From: a virus
Direction: 5' to 3' (one strand)
Length of the DNA stretch: 64,000 bases
Virus record (IMG/VR): IMGVR_UViG_3300044971_003665
Span: 120,017-184,016 of that record
The notes beneath the pieces are model-generated. The model worked only from the letters and a program-made list of their open reading frames with translations, ran no database searches and was not told where the DNA came from. The first letter of the stretch is position 1; the number at the start of each line of letters is the position of its first letter. This document shows, piece by piece, positions 33,352 to 41,814 of this stretch. A program made the position numbers and the translations under genes.

Positions 33352-33846
33352 ATGATGAACCAAGAAACGAGACGCCAGCGGCTGATGCCGGACGGCGTTC
33401 CCAAGCACGTCCGCGTTTACGATAACGGAGGTAGTGTCTACGAGTCGTTCTGCGCGAAATGCTTCGAGTTCAGCAGCGGAGGCGGCAAGCGTTGCCCGGT
33501 GAAGGATTGCGGACACCGTCTGCTGCCTGCCGGCAAAGGCACCGCCGACCGCTACACCGTGGTGTTCACTGGGCGCTTCAAAGGACGCGGCGGTCGCGCG
33601 CACTACGTGGGGATGAGCTGTCACCCGTTCCATCCCCAGGGAGTCGGCATGCACGGGGAAGCGGAGTTGAACTTCGACGCGCCTGGCGGCTGGCCGCCAA
33701 AGATCGGCGACAAGGCCAAATGGGGAGACGGCGACAGCCGGCGCATTCCGTTCCGGCTTCTGCCGGCGGACTGCCAGAAGCTGGTAATCAGGGACTACGT
33801 CGAAATCTGGGGCATCAACGTCAAACAACTGCAACTCTTCAAATGA
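33352..33846 (+). CDS. Conserved-looking hypothetical protein, 164 aa
   Basis: The layout is a short Cys pair (CAKC near residue 34, with CPVKDC ~15 residues later), then RYTVVFTG...YVGMSCHPFHPQGVGMHGE and a C-terminal DYVEIWG. The Y-V-G-M-S-x-x-P-F motif occurs in conserved phage proteins of unknown function. A zinc site is possible. The start at 33352 (ATGATG, two possible Met) follows a hairpin and an A-rich leader. Confidence 0.6.
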   Translation: MMNQETRRQRLMPDGVPKHVRVYDNGGSVYESFCAKCFEFSSGGGKRCPVKDCGHRLLPAGKGTADRYTVVFTGRFKGRGGRAHYVGMSCHPFHPQGVGMHGEAELNFDAPGGWPPKIGDKAKWGDGDSRRIPFRLLPADCQKLVIRDYVEIWGINVKQLQLFK

Positions 33847-34367
33847 TCAGAATCCAAACAACAGTCGCGTCGAGTCGCGGCGGTTCCACGACATACTTCA
33901 GCAGGTTTTCCACGGCCTTTGAAGTCGCACGCCTCCTGCCAGGCTACGACCCCGACGGACCGCCGCACACGCTCTCAGAGACCGATGCGGTCTCTGTTTT
34001 CGTCCTCGACGAAGCAGGCGACTGGACGTGCCGCATACGGGGCGAAGGCGAGACCAACCAGATCGTCGAGCTCACCCACCGGCACGCCGCGCACCACCCG
34101 GGCATCGAGTTCACCTTCGCGAGCTGGCTCGTCGCGTGCAACCCTGGGTGGCTCATCCTGATCGGCGACGGGTCGGCGCCGCAAAAGGTGTCAGTAGACG
34201 TGACGTTTTGCGTCACGCTGCCGAAGCAGTTCATGCCGGAAGAGCTGGCGACCATATCCTTCGAAATTCCCATGGAGGCGGTCAAGGTGTTCATCGACGG
34301 TCACGTGATCCCTGGGGCCGGGCTGACGTCCTACATGACGTCGGCAGACGTGGAGGTGTCATCATGA
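33843..34367 (+). CDS. Hypothetical protein, 174 aa
   Basis: A beta-rich soluble protein (long stretches of alternating Val/Ile/Phe strands), starting MIRIQTTVASSRGG. The last third is rich in Pro and Val. Overlaps both neighbours by 4 bases. Not recognised. Confidence 0.55.
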   Translation: MIRIQTTVASSRGGSTTYFSRFSTAFEVARLLPGYDPDGPPHTLSETDAVSVFVLDEAGDWTCRIRGEGETNQIVELTHRHAAHHPGIEFTFASWLVACNPGWLILIGDGSAPQKVSVDVTFCVTLPKQFMPEELATISFEIPMEAVKVFIDGHVIPGAGLTSYMTSADVEVSS

Positions 34368-34813
34368 CCACCGCCGCGCACACACAAGGGAAGCTGCACG
34401 TGGTCACGGAGCGCACACGCCTCAATCAGGGGTTCTCCATACGCGCGGTCGACGGCGCGGCGCTCGTGGCGGAAACGGCGGAGGACCACGCAGCCGTGGA
34501 CGGACTGAGAAACGCCGAGCGGCTGGTCCTCTGCTGGAACCGCTACGACGAGCTGGTGGAGGAAAACGCCTGGCTGAAGGTGAAGCCGGAGTGGGATCGT
34601 ATCTCAGCGGAGATGGTCCACATGGAGAAGCAAATGCTCGCCAGCGACCAGCCAGAGGCAGCAGACCAACGCACCCCGGCGCAGCTCAAGGAACGCTATG
34701 CGTGGAGCGCGCTCTACATCGCCAAGCGCGAACGGCTCGCAGAGATACGCGGCGCTCACTACAAGGCGATGGACCGGATCGCGATTGCCGAGAGGGAGAC
34801 CAAGGATGACTAG
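34364..34813 (+). CDS. Hypothetical protein, 149 aa, helical C terminus
   Basis: The first 70 residues resemble small conserved phage proteins that open with THxGxxxV and run to RLVxCWNxYDEL. The C-terminal 80 residues are a charged helix or coiled coil. The function of that group is unknown. It overlaps the next gene by 8 bases. Confidence 0.55.
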   Translation: MTTAAHTQGKLHVVTERTRLNQGFSIRAVDGAALVAETAEDHAAVDGLRNAERLVLCWNRYDELVEENAWLKVKPEWDRISAEMVHMEKQMLASDQPEAADQRTPAQLKERYAWSALYIAKRERLAEIRGAHYKAMDRIAIAERETKDD

Positions 34814-35021
34814 CCATCCCTGCACCGACGATTACCTGCGCAGCATCTCCGCCTTCTCAGGAAGGAGGTCGAGCGGCACGATCGTCTACTACTTCGACGC
34901 GGACATGAACGAAACGGGGTATTCACTCTGGCCAGAAATGAGCCCTGAGATAGCAGTCCGAATCTTCGGACGCACATGGGCTGACGAGGCCCTCGACAAA
35001 CTACACATCACTGCACAATGA
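34806..35021 (+). CDS. Small hypothetical protein, 71 aa
   Basis: A small soluble protein with a Tyr/Phe-rich centre (GTIVYYFDADMN). It ends in a 4-base overlap with the DNA ligase gene, so it probably shares its mRNA. Not recognised. Confidence 0.5.
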   Translation: MTSHPCTDDYLRSISAFSGRRSSGTIVYYFDADMNETGYSLWPEMSPEIAVRIFGRTWADEALDKLHITAQ

Positions 35022-37219
35022 ACACACCCATGACTAACGCAGCCCGAGAGAAAGTGTTGCGGCTTGCCAACGAGAACTATCACAACGGCCAGCCCTCCAT
35101 GCGGGACGCAGAATACGACGCGCTCTGGCGGGAACACCAGGACGCACGCGCCGACGATGCCCACGAGACGGACGACCCGGTGTGGCGCGACACCATCCTG
35201 AACAAGGTGGGGGCGGCCCCGCATCCGCAGTCCGGCTTCGCCAAGGCGAAGCACAGCTGCCCGATGCAGTCACTGGACAACGTGTTCGCCGGGGACGACG
35301 GCAACATCGATGAGCTGACCAAGTGGCTGGCGAAGCTGAACGACGACGAGGCCTGCAAAGGCTGCGCGCTCGTCGCCGAGCCGAAGATCGACGGGCTGAG
35401 CCTGCGGCTGACCTACGGGCTGAACCCGCGGCTGACGAAGGGGGTGGCACTGCTCAAGGCGGTCACCCGCGGCGACGGCGAGACCGGGGATGATGTCACG
35501 CTCAACGTGATGATGGCCGAGCTGGTGCCGCTGGAGCTGAACTGCGACCCGATCGAGATCAACGGCGAGGTCTTCATGACCTTCGCCGACTTCGAGGCGC
35601 TGAACGCCCGGCAGAAGGCAGCGGGCGAGGAGGTCTACTCCAACCCGCGCAACGCAGCGGCCGGCATCCTGCGGCGCAAGAACTTCGAGGAGGTGATTGG
35701 ACAGGGGCTGTCGTTCATCGCACACGGCATCGCCTCTGGCACGTTGTCCGACTGTTACGGCGACGACGCGGAGTGGTTGCAATCGCTGGGGCTCAAGTTC
35801 GCACCGGCGGTCTACCTCCTCGCGGACGGCAGCCACCGAGCGACGGGCGAGGTGATCTCGCGGCTCCGGCTGAAGGAGATCGCCGATCAGCCCTATCCGA
35901 CCGACGGAGTCGTGCTCAAGGTCAACGACTACGACCTGCGCAAGCACCTCGGCAGCACCTCCCGGGCGCCGCGGTGGGCCATCGCCTTCAAGTTCAAGCA
36001 GGAGGAGGTTGAGACCACGCTGAAGGCCATCACCGTCCAGGTGGGCCGCAGCGGCGTCCTGACGCCAGTCGCTGAGCTGGAACCGGTCGAGGTGGATGGG
36101 ACCATCGTTTCCCGCGCCACTCTGCACAACGAGGACCAGATCAACCGCCTGGGGCTGCAGGTGGGCGACCGGGTGGTCGTTCGCAAGGCTGGGGCGATTA
36201 TACCCGAAGTTTTGCGGTCGATTACGCACGGCGAGCGAAAGATCCAGAGCATCTTCTTCTTGACGAATCACATCGGCGACAAGTGCCCGAGCTGCGGCGG
36301 TATGAGCTTCGAGAAGCGGAAGACTGAGGACGAAGAGAAGGCGGCATCAGTTTGGATGTGCACCAACACCGCCGGCTGCCCGGCGCAGATGGCGGCCCGC
36401 ATCGAGCACATGGCCAGCCGCGACTGCCTGAACCTGTCACAGATGGGCACTGAGCTGTGCGCTGAGATCGCGTTCCGCGCGCCGCTGGAGCTGGATGAGT
36501 TCGAGCACCCATTTGACCTGTTCGCGGCTCCTACGTCGTGGTTTGCCAACCTGTCGTGGACTACGGAGTCTGGCAGCAAGATGACCTTCGGCGCATCACG
36601 GGCGAACACACTGCGCAGGGCCATGGATGCGGCGGAGAAACTGCCGTTGCGGAACTGGATTGTCGCGCTGGGGATCCACACCATCGGGAAGAACACGTCG
36701 AAGGAAATCAGCCGGTTGTGCGAAAATACCCAGGAGCTGATCACGCATTGCTCGCATACGCAGGGATTGTTTCGTCGCATGGTGGACTATCACGAAGCCA
36801 AGCGGCAAAAGGAGTTCGACGAGCTGAAGGCAAAGTATAACATCAGCCATCACCTCGGCCCGGTGTCGCTGAAGAATCTGGATAACTTCGTGCAGAGCGA
36901 AATCGGGCATTACGTCCTGTGGGATTGCATCCCGGGCACCGTGAAGTCGGACAACTACGCGCCGGAACCCGTCAAGGCAGAGCCGGCGGCTGGCGACAGC
37001 CTGCTCAAAGGCAAGACGGTCGTGCTCACCGGCACAATCAGCGTGCCTCGTCACGTGATGGAGGCGGAGCTGGAGAAGGTTGGCGCCGTCCTCAGCAGCT
37101 CGGTGTCCAAGAAGACGGACTTCCTGATCGCCGGGGAGGACTGCGGAAGCAAGTTGGACAAGGCAAAGAAGGCCGGCGTGCGGATTCTCACGGAGGCCGA
37201 AGCGCGGGCGATGCTGTGA
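35018..37219 (+). CDS. ligA: NAD-dependent DNA ligase
   Basis: It seals nicks in DNA using NAD+. Residues 1-60 correspond to the Ia domain that binds nicotinamide. The adenylation domain has the catalytic Lys in EPKIDGLSL (Lys123). The other nucleotidyltransferase motifs are visible: DGETGDDVT, INGEVFM, NPRNAAAGILRR and TDGVVLKVND, and FKFKQEEVET covers motif V. The OB fold follows, then a four-Cys zinc finger (CPSCGG and CTNTAGC, ~422-455), helix-hairpin-helix segments and a C-terminal BRCT domain (KGKTVVLTGTI to EARAML, ~660-733). At 733 residues it is full length with all domains, which is unusual for a phage, since many carry shorter ATP-dependent ligases. Confidence 0.95.
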   Translation: MNTPMTNAAREKVLRLANENYHNGQPSMRDAEYDALWREHQDARADDAHETDDPVWRDTILNKVGAAPHPQSGFAKAKHSCPMQSLDNVFAGDDGNIDELTKWLAKLNDDEACKGCALVAEPKIDGLSLRLTYGLNPRLTKGVALLKAVTRGDGETGDDVTLNVMMAELVPLELNCDPIEINGEVFMTFADFEALNARQKAAGEEVYSNPRNAAAGILRRKNFEEVIGQGLSFIAHGIASGTLSDCYGDDAEWLQSLGLKFAPAVYLLADGSHRATGEVISRLRLKEIADQPYPTDGVVLKVNDYDLRKHLGSTSRAPRWAIAFKFKQEEVETTLKAITVQVGRSGVLTPVAELEPVEVDGTIVSRATLHNEDQINRLGLQVGDRVVVRKAGAIIPEVLRSITHGERKIQSIFFLTNHIGDKCPSCGGMSFEKRKTEDEEKAASVWMCTNTAGCPAQMAARIEHMASRDCLNLSQMGTELCAEIAFRAPLELDEFEHPFDLFAAPTSWFANLSWTTESGSKMTFGASRANTLRRAMDAAEKLPLRNWIVALGIHTIGKNTSKEISRLCENTQELITHCSHTQGLFRRMVDYHEAKRQKEFDELKAKYNISHHLGPVSLKNLDNFVQSEIGHYVLWDCIPGTVKSDNYAPEPVKAEPAAGDSLLKGKTVVLTGTISVPRHVMEAELEKVGAVLSSSVSKKTDFLIAGEDCGSKLDKAKKAGVRILTEAEARAML

Positions 37220-37479
37220 CCGCGCAGCAAGCGGCGGCGACGCGCGGCGCGCAAATGTATCTGCCGTGGCCGGGTGACCCGACCGGGCAGACACCGCAAA
37301 TGTTCTATCGGTGGACGCCGACGCGGCGCAACGACGGCGTGACGCACATCGGGCTGGAGTATCTCAGCTTCTGCGATCTCTGGCAGGGATCCAACATCAG
37401 CACCAAGGATGAGCAACTCACATTCGCCCGGGATCAACTGACCCCGATTCCGGGTGCGCAACAAATCGAACCAGAATGA
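37216..37479 (+). CDS. Small hypothetical protein, 87 aa
   Basis: It starts at GTG 37216, overlapping the ligase stop by 4 bases. Pro/Gln/Trp-rich with an aromatic centre (YLPWPGDP, MFYRWTP). Function unknown. It sits between LigA and a membrane protein. Confidence 0.5.
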   Translation: MTAQQAAATRGAQMYLPWPGDPTGQTPQMFYRWTPTRRNDGVTHIGLEYLSFCDLWQGSNISTKDEQLTFARDQLTPIPGAQQIEPE

Positions 37480-37772
37480 ACATCGCGACGGATTTACTGC
37501 CGTGGTTCATGGGTGGTGTGGTCGTCGGCATCTGGCTGGCGTCCGTGAGCGTTGTGTTAGGTCAGCGGCGCGCACGCAGGGCAGGGGCTGCTCAACTGGC
37601 GTGGACGCGTGGGATGCTCGACGCGCTCAACCGAGCTTCCGCGAATGCCCGCGCTGCGCTGCAGCGTGGGGATGTGGAAGCCTCCGAACACTATGCAGCC
37701 GAGTTTTGGGCTATCAGCGCGGAGCTCGATCTGCACTTCAAGAAATACACCGATGAAAAAAAAGACAAATAA
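37476..37772 (+). CDS. Small membrane protein, 98 aa
   Basis: A single hydrophobic segment (residues ~7-28, LLPWFMGGVVVGIWLASVSVVL) is followed by a basic cluster (GQRRARRAG) and a helical, Ala-rich soluble tail. The layout is that of an N-out or N-in single-pass inner-membrane protein. A lysis or membrane-remodelling role is possible but not shown. Confidence 0.6.
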   Translation: MNIATDLLPWFMGGVVVGIWLASVSVVLGQRRARRAGAAQLAWTRGMLDALNRASANARAALQRGDVEASEHYAAEFWAISAELDLHFKKYTDEKKDK

Positions 37773-38142
37773 CACCGACGACACCGGGCTCTTCAGCGGG
37801 GTCATTCCGGAAGGAGCGAAGGACACACCACCGGAGCTGCAGGCAGCGCTGGACCGGATATTCCCGGACGTGGTCACAGCCGAGGTGGTTGCGATGATGG
37901 CAGTGGACCTCTGGAGCGAGCACCCTGACTTCCCGCGGAGGGACTGGCAACACGAGGTGGCCGAAGGCAACGTGCAGAGCGGATACTGGGAGTGGGCGAA
38001 CTCGCAGTGCGAGCAGCGGGATGCCGAGGAGGAATGCGTCCACGACTGGAAGACCACGCGTTCCTACGGAGCCACCGTTGGTTACGACGCCGAGTGCACC
38101 AAGTGCGGAGAAGAGACAACATTCACGCCGAGCGACGACTGA
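37753..38142 (+). CDS. Small zinc-binding-like protein, 129 aa
   Basis: An acidic protein with a Cys/His cluster (ECVHDWKTT, then ECTKCGEE) in the last 40 residues, compatible with a zinc site. The start at 37753 overlaps the membrane-protein gene by 20 bases and sits within its poly-Lys 3' end. Not recognised. Confidence 0.55.
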   Translation: MKKKTNNTDDTGLFSGVIPEGAKDTPPELQAALDRIFPDVVTAEVVAMMAVDLWSEHPDFPRRDWQHEVAEGNVQSGYWEWANSQCEQRDAEEECVHDWKTTRSYGATVGYDAECTKCGEETTFTPSDD

Positions 38143-38146
38143 TGCG

Positions 38147-38254
38147 CGACCAACCAAAAAAGTACGGCCGCGCGTCGAGCTATTCGCAAGACAGAAGCAC
38201 GACGGATGGGCGAGCTGGGGAAACGAAGTCGAAAGCGATATCAACCTGCAATAA
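38147..38254 (+). pseudogene. Remnant of a DNA adenine methyltransferase C terminus
   Basis: A frame that overlaps no called gene reads RPTKKVRPRVELFARQK then HDGWASWGNE. R-x-E-L-F-A-R-x...W-x-x-W-G-N-E is the characteristic end of MT-A70-type N6-adenine methyltransferases in phages and mobile elements. Only ~35 codons remain and no start exists, so this is a decayed fragment in a stretch that otherwise looks empty. Confidence 0.5.
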
Positions 38255-38258
38255 CACA

Positions 38259-38453
38259 ATGAACCTATACATCATCAACGTAGTGGAGGGTGTCGAACCC
38301 GAAGTGCACGGCCCATACAAGAACGCCGCCGAGCGGCTCGACGCTGCGCGCGAAATGTTCGACGATGAGGACGTCATCATGCGACTCAACATCGACAAGG
38401 ACGGAGTGCCGGAGGTCGAGAGCTTTTCACACAATGAAATGGAGGGCGACTGA
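38259..38453 (+). CDS. Small hypothetical protein, 64 aa
   Basis: An acidic protein beginning MNLYIINVVEG. An upstream in-frame ATG at 38142 would add 39 residues, but those overlap the methyltransferase remnant and look random, so 38259, which follows an A/C-rich leader, is preferred. Overlaps the next start by one base (TGATG). Confidence 0.55.
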   Translation: MNLYIINVVEGVEPEVHGPYKNAAERLDAAREMFDDEDVIMRLNIDKDGVPEVESFSHNEMEGD

Positions 38454-39037
38454 TGAGCAACGGAGGCAAAAAACTGACTCCACAGGCAATCACAGAGGCC
38501 ATCCGCCGCGGCGACCTGACCATCGCAGACTGCGTGGAGGCAGCCAGCGCTGCCCAGCCCGACCCGGACCGTGTTGCCGAAATTGTGGCGCTGGCTGGTG
38601 GCGCGTCGACCGAAGGTGAGACGGAGGTGGATGACAATGCGATTGTCAGCGAAGGCGACGATAACGGCGCATATGTGTCGGCGTGGGTGTGGGTGTCGTT
38701 CGCTGGCACACGGCTCGACAAGGAGGCCGACACTGCGCTGGGCGTGTTCAACCGGGCGAATGCCGCCGGCAAACCACTGGACTGCTACATGGTTGTGCGA
38801 GAGTGCCGCAGCGGACAGGAGTGGGTGCGTCCAATCCGAAAGCGGGAGAAGGTGGACCTGGAAGCGCTGATCCGAAAATGGGCGAAGGAGGAGTTCAACG
38901 GTGAACTCCGACTGGATGGAAAGCTCATGCCAAAACTGGAGGGCGATTACTACGCCAGGATCATCACCGACGGTCGCCCGCCCGACTCGGTCGTCGTGTG
39001 GGCCTCCGGCGGATTCTACCTGAAGGGGGACGAATGA
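38453..39037 (+). CDS. Hypothetical protein, 194 aa
   Basis: A soluble protein with an N-terminal helical section, then a Ser/Val/Trp-rich beta section (SAWVWVSFAGTRLD), and a C-terminal basic domain. No family recognised. It overlaps the next gene by 4 bases. Confidence 0.6.
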   Translation: MSNGGKKLTPQAITEAIRRGDLTIADCVEAASAAQPDPDRVAEIVALAGGASTEGETEVDDNAIVSEGDDNGAYVSAWVWVSFAGTRLDKEADTALGVFNRANAAGKPLDCYMVVRECRSGQEWVRPIRKREKVDLEALIRKWAKEEFNGELRLDGKLMPKLEGDYYARIITDGRPPDSVVVWASGGFYLKGDE

Positions 39038-39246
39038 ACGCACTGCCGTATGCCACTGCCTTGGTGCGCTTTCAGGAAGCGTTGATCGTTTATGCGGCGG
39101 CCGCGAAGGCGCAAAGTCACGCGAACAGCGAGACGAACCGCCGGCGGGTCCACGACGCGCAGGTCACCGTCACGGCACTCTATAACGCCACACTGACCCA
39201 GCTGCAGCACCTGAACGTGGAGCCTGCGATTATCGACGGACTGTAA
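39034..39246 (+). CDS. Small helical protein, 70 aa
   Basis: An Ala/Gln-rich all-helical protein (MNALPYATALVRFQEAL). Followed directly by a CCAACA repeat leader. Not recognised. Confidence 0.5.
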   Translation: MNALPYATALVRFQEALIVYAAAAKAQSHANSETNRRRVHDAQVTVTALYNATLTQLQHLNVEPAIIDGL

Positions 39247-39276
39247 CCAACACCAACACCAACACCAACCAAACCA
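39247..39276 (+). promoter_or_regulatory. CCAACA-repeat leader before the 39277 start
   Basis: Thirty bases consisting of about five CCAACA units run into the ATG. There is no Shine-Dalgarno sequence. Confidence 0.4.
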
Positions 39277-39690
39277 ATGGGATTCACATCATATACATGT
39301 GCTAAGACCAACCTCCCCATCCTGAACAGCAACAGCTGGGGATACATGCCCGAGACATACGAGGTCGCGATGCTGTTCAAGAACGGCGACCGCGTCACCG
39401 GATCTTACGACGGCTACGGCCGGGTCGACCTCGATATCGGAGTCACCGTCGAGTCCATCCATGCGGCCATGGAAAACAAGGAAGCGAAGCTGGTGCTGCA
39501 GAAGTTCTGCACGCCGGGAGACACGTTCGAGTCTATCGTCGGTTTCAGCCGCCGCGAGCCCGGACAGGGCCACTTCCACGATCCAGCCCGGATCAGGAAG
39601 TGGTATGACAAGGGGGGCTTCAAGACCTACGCGGCATATTGCAAAGCCGAAGCGCGGCAAATTCCTAATCCACCATGCCCAAAATCATGA
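39277..39690 (+). CDS. Conserved-looking hypothetical protein, 137 aa
   Basis: The N terminus (MGFTSYTCAKTNLPIL) resembles a group of small phage proteins that start with a TCAKTxLP motif, of unknown function. The remainder alternates strands and charged loops. Overlaps the following mini-gene by 4 bases. Confidence 0.55.
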   Translation: MGFTSYTCAKTNLPILNSNSWGYMPETYEVAMLFKNGDRVTGSYDGYGRVDLDIGVTVESIHAAMENKEAKLVLQKFCTPGDTFESIVGFSRREPGQGHFHDPARIRKWYDKGGFKTYAAYCKAEARQIPNPPCPKS

Positions 39691-39773
39691 ACAAGACAAC
39701 GTGCGTTATCCTCGCGCTGGCAGCCTGCACGCTGCTGCTAATCGGCTGGCGCAACCGCAGGAGGACCAAGTGA
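39687..39773 (+). CDS. Very small membrane protein, 28 aa
   Basis: MNKTTCVILALAACTLLL followed by IGWRNRRRTK is a single hydrophobic segment flanked by basic residues. LAAC also fits a lipobox, though too little follows for a typical lipoprotein. It is coupled on both sides (ATGA and GTGA overlaps), which supports a real gene. A holin-like or regulatory membrane peptide is possible. Confidence 0.45.
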   Translation: MNKTTCVILALAACTLLLIGWRNRRRTK

Positions 39774-39955
39774 AATTGACACTGCCGGCAGCGTTTCTGG
39801 AAGACTTGGTCGACACTCTGAATGAACTGGCTGACGATGTCGAAGATGCTGGTTACCCAGCGCGGGCGACCAGCGCACGGCGCAAGGCAGAGAGGCTGCG
39901 GAAGGCGATAGTGAAGGTGATAGTGAAGGCGATACCAACCAAGGAAAAACAATGA
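39770..39955 (+). CDS. Small helical protein, 61 aa
   Basis: It starts at GTG 39770, overlapping the mini membrane-protein stop. Helical and charged, ending in Lys-rich residues from a GTGAAGGTGATA repeat. Function unknown. Confidence 0.5.
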   Translation: MKLTLPAAFLEDLVDTLNELADDVEDAGYPARATSARRKAERLRKAIVKVIVKAIPTKEKQ

Positions 39956-40251
39956 ACAAATCCCAATCAGCTATCAACGGATGCCTCCTGTTCCTGCTCC
40001 ATCGTTTCGATGACGGACACGGGGCCGATCTCGAAATCCGGCAGCGACTGCCGAAGTATCGGTTCGACGAACTGGCCGGCATCCTGGGTGATCCACAGGA
40101 GCACGTGCTCGGGCGGTGGAAGTCGTGGTGCCGCGGACCGTATCACATCTTGGACGTCCATAAATTCGGTATTACCAAGCTGACGCTGGTAATGGAGTGG
40201 CTGCGTCGGAATTCGATCAAGCACCGCTTCACCGCGGAATTCTCGATATGA
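39952..40251 (+). CDS. Small hypothetical protein, 99 aa
   Basis: A basic, mixed helical protein with several Arg/His residues (FGITKLTLVMEWLRRNSIKHRF). Coupled by 4-base overlaps. A DNA-binding role is conceivable, but no motif is clear. Confidence 0.5.
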   Translation: MNKSQSAINGCLLFLLHRFDDGHGADLEIRQRLPKYRFDELAGILGDPQEHVLGRWKSWCRGPYHILDVHKFGITKLTLVMEWLRRNSIKHRFTAEFSI

Positions 40252-40478
40252 AGACGCACACCACCAATCGCGTTTACCGGGTACGCTGCAAGTCAGGACT
40301 CATGGGCTGGAGGACCCGGCTCCGGAACAACTACAAATCCTTCGAGGAATGGGAGTCGTCTTCCGACATGTGGGGCCTGTGCCATCGACTCGGCTACGGC
40401 ACTGCGGAAGGCGCATGGAGGGCGAACCCAGTCGTGGAAGGGAGCGTAAACGCCGGCGATTTCAGGAGGGTGAAATGA
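40248..40478 (+). CDS. Small basic protein, 76 aa
   Basis: Arg/Tyr/Trp-rich (VYRVRCKSGLMGWRTRLRNNY), with an acidic middle. Coupled to the neighbours by 4-base overlaps. No family recognised. Confidence 0.5.
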   Translation: MKTHTTNRVYRVRCKSGLMGWRTRLRNNYKSFEEWESSSDMWGLCHRLGYGTAEGAWRANPVVEGSVNAGDFRRVK

Positions 40479-40531
40479 GCCGTCGCCAACTGACCTACAG
40501 ACGCACATCTAAAATACCAAAACAACCATGA
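40475..40531 (+). CDS. Very small basic ORF, 18 aa
   Basis: MSRRQLTYRRTSKIPKQP overlaps the stop of the preceding gene and the start of the next by 4 bases each. It is probably a coupling leader, since its 3' half is A/C-rich, but a functional basic peptide cannot be excluded. Confidence 0.35.
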   Translation: MSRRQLTYRRTSKIPKQP

Positions 40532-40872
40532 CAACAGTTCACATCGGAATCGAGACGTGGAGCTACGAAATCGAAGGCAATTACACGAACATCTGCAACG
40601 ACGACGGCGAGCACGTCTGCCAGCTGCCATGGGCTGCGAAGGACGAGGTGGAAGTTCGCGCCGCGGCCTACGGGTTCGGCGCGGGTCGTCGCCTCGGCGA
40701 GCAATTCGGACGCGCGACCCAGTTGCGCGAAATCCAAAAGGCGCTCGGGATACCGACGACGGAGGTGTCGGTCGGTGTGGGTCGTCGCCTCGGCGAGCAA
40801 TTCGAACGCGCGACCCAGTTGCGCGAAATCCAAAAGGCGCTCGGGATACCGACGACGGAGGTGTCGGCATGA
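40528..40872 (+). CDS. Hypothetical protein with a duplicated 32-residue C-terminal unit, 114 aa
   Basis: After ~50 residues with a Cys and several Tyr, the sequence GRRLGEQF...ATQLREIQKALGIPTTEV occurs twice in succession because of a 96-base tandem repeat. The repeat looks helical and amphipathic. Function unknown, but the duplication is very recent. Confidence 0.6.
   Translation: MTTVHIGIETWSYEIEGNYTNICNDDGEHVCQLPWAAKDEVEVRAAAYGFGAGRRLGEQFGRATQLREIQKALGIPTTEVSVGVGRRLGEQFERATQLREIQKALGIPTTEVSA
40683..40868 (+). repeat. 96-base tandem duplication
   Basis: Copy one is 40683-40778 and copy two begins at 40779. I see only one or two differences before the gene ends (for example GGACGC versus GAACGC). 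The unit is 32 codons and keeps the frame. Confidence 0.9.
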
Positions 40873-41069
40873 GCGACGAGCAGACGTTTCAAATTCCGGT
40901 CACCTGGGAGATGTGCGGATGGGTGACAGTGAAGGCTGCCGACATCGAAGCAGCGATCAAGAACTTCGATCCTGATTCGCACGAGCTACCCACGGACTCC
41001 GAATACGTGTGCGGATCGTTTCAACTGACCAGCGACGATCCTGACGTCGTGAAGGCCATGACGCCATGA
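40869..41069 (+). CDS. Small hypothetical protein, 66 aa
   Basis: An acidic protein, probably a small beta sheet with a helix (PVTWEMCGWVTVKAADIEAAI). Layout is similar to small phage proteins that modulate host factors, but that is only an impression. Coupled on both sides by 4-base overlaps. Confidence 0.5.
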   Translation: MSDEQTFQIPVTWEMCGWVTVKAADIEAAIKNFDPDSHELPTDSEYVCGSFQLTSDDPDVVKAMTP

Positions 41070-41500
41070 ACCACCACCTGAGAATCGTGACAAAGAGAAT
41101 TGCCGGGTACACCGCCCATTTCTTCCGCTACCAGGCCACGACGGACATGGGGTTCGACTGCTCGCTGCTGTGCGAGGTGGGTCAGCCCTTCATCCCCGGG
41201 TTCGAGCGGATGATCGAGGCGAGGAAGTTGGACCTGGCGGTCGTGAAGATACCGGAGCGCCCGTGGATGATCACGGTACCGCGGCGTCAGCTGGTCGTCG
41301 CAGCCGAGAAGCACGGCACCGGTGTGGACATCTGCTCGGTCTGCAGCCGGACATTTCCGCCCGGTGAACTGCGCGACATCACAGAGGCCGACTTCGATCT
41401 GATATGCCCCGAGTGCGAGGAGAAGAAAAACCGAAAACCCAAATCATGCTCAACCAACAGAACCACGAACCCATCGCGGCGGCGGAATACTTCTCGCTGA
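41066..41500 (+). CDS. Zinc-ribbon-like protein, 144 aa
   Basis: CSVC (near residue 90) and CPEC (near residue 115) form a likely zinc ribbon. After it the tail turns into a Lys/Arg/Ser/Asn-rich stretch that overlaps the next gene by 55 bases in another frame, so the last ~20 residues may be a readthrough extension. Function unknown. Confidence 0.55.
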   Translation: MNHHLRIVTKRIAGYTAHFFRYQATTDMGFDCSLLCEVGQPFIPGFERMIEARKLDLAVVKIPERPWMITVPRRQLVVAAEKHGTGVDICSVCSRTFPPGELRDITEADFDLICPECEEKKNRKPKSCSTNRTTNPSRRRNTSR

Positions 41501-41814
41501 TGCGTCTGCTGCAGCACCTCGAGAACCAGGGACCCATTCCCGGTGCCGAGGAGACCGACTGGCAGGCGATTTACGCCAAGCTGAACGCCAGCTGCCTGCG
41601 CACCAGGAACGCGGAGCGAAGTCCACAGGACGACGCGGAGTCCATACCCGGGATCAGATTCGCAGTGTCGAACGACGGCGGAAAGACTGGCGTGGCCTGG
41701 CGTCGTAATGTTCACCAGGCACTGGATTATCTCGACAAGCAGAACGCCAGCGGTGGGGATTATGCAGTGGTGGCGGTGCGTTCGCAGCAGGTGCCGAGCG
41801 GGGGAGCAGCGTGA
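41446..41814 (+). CDS. Hypothetical protein, 122 aa
   Basis: The start at 41446 follows an A-rich leader (AAAACCCAAATC). Mixed helical protein with a C-terminal strand-rich section. Coupled to the next gene by a GTGA overlap. Not recognised. Confidence 0.5.
   Translation: MLNQQNHEPIAAAEYFSLMRLLQHLENQGPIPGAEETDWQAIYAKLNASCLRTRNAERSPQDDAESIPGIRFAVSNDGGKTGVAWRRNVHQALDYLDKQNASGGDYAVVAVRSQQVPSGGAA

Noticed and set aside
38142-38258. N-terminal extension of the 38259 gene from ATG 38142
   Set aside because: The added residues are random-looking, and another frame of the same DNA encodes the methyltransferase-like remnant.
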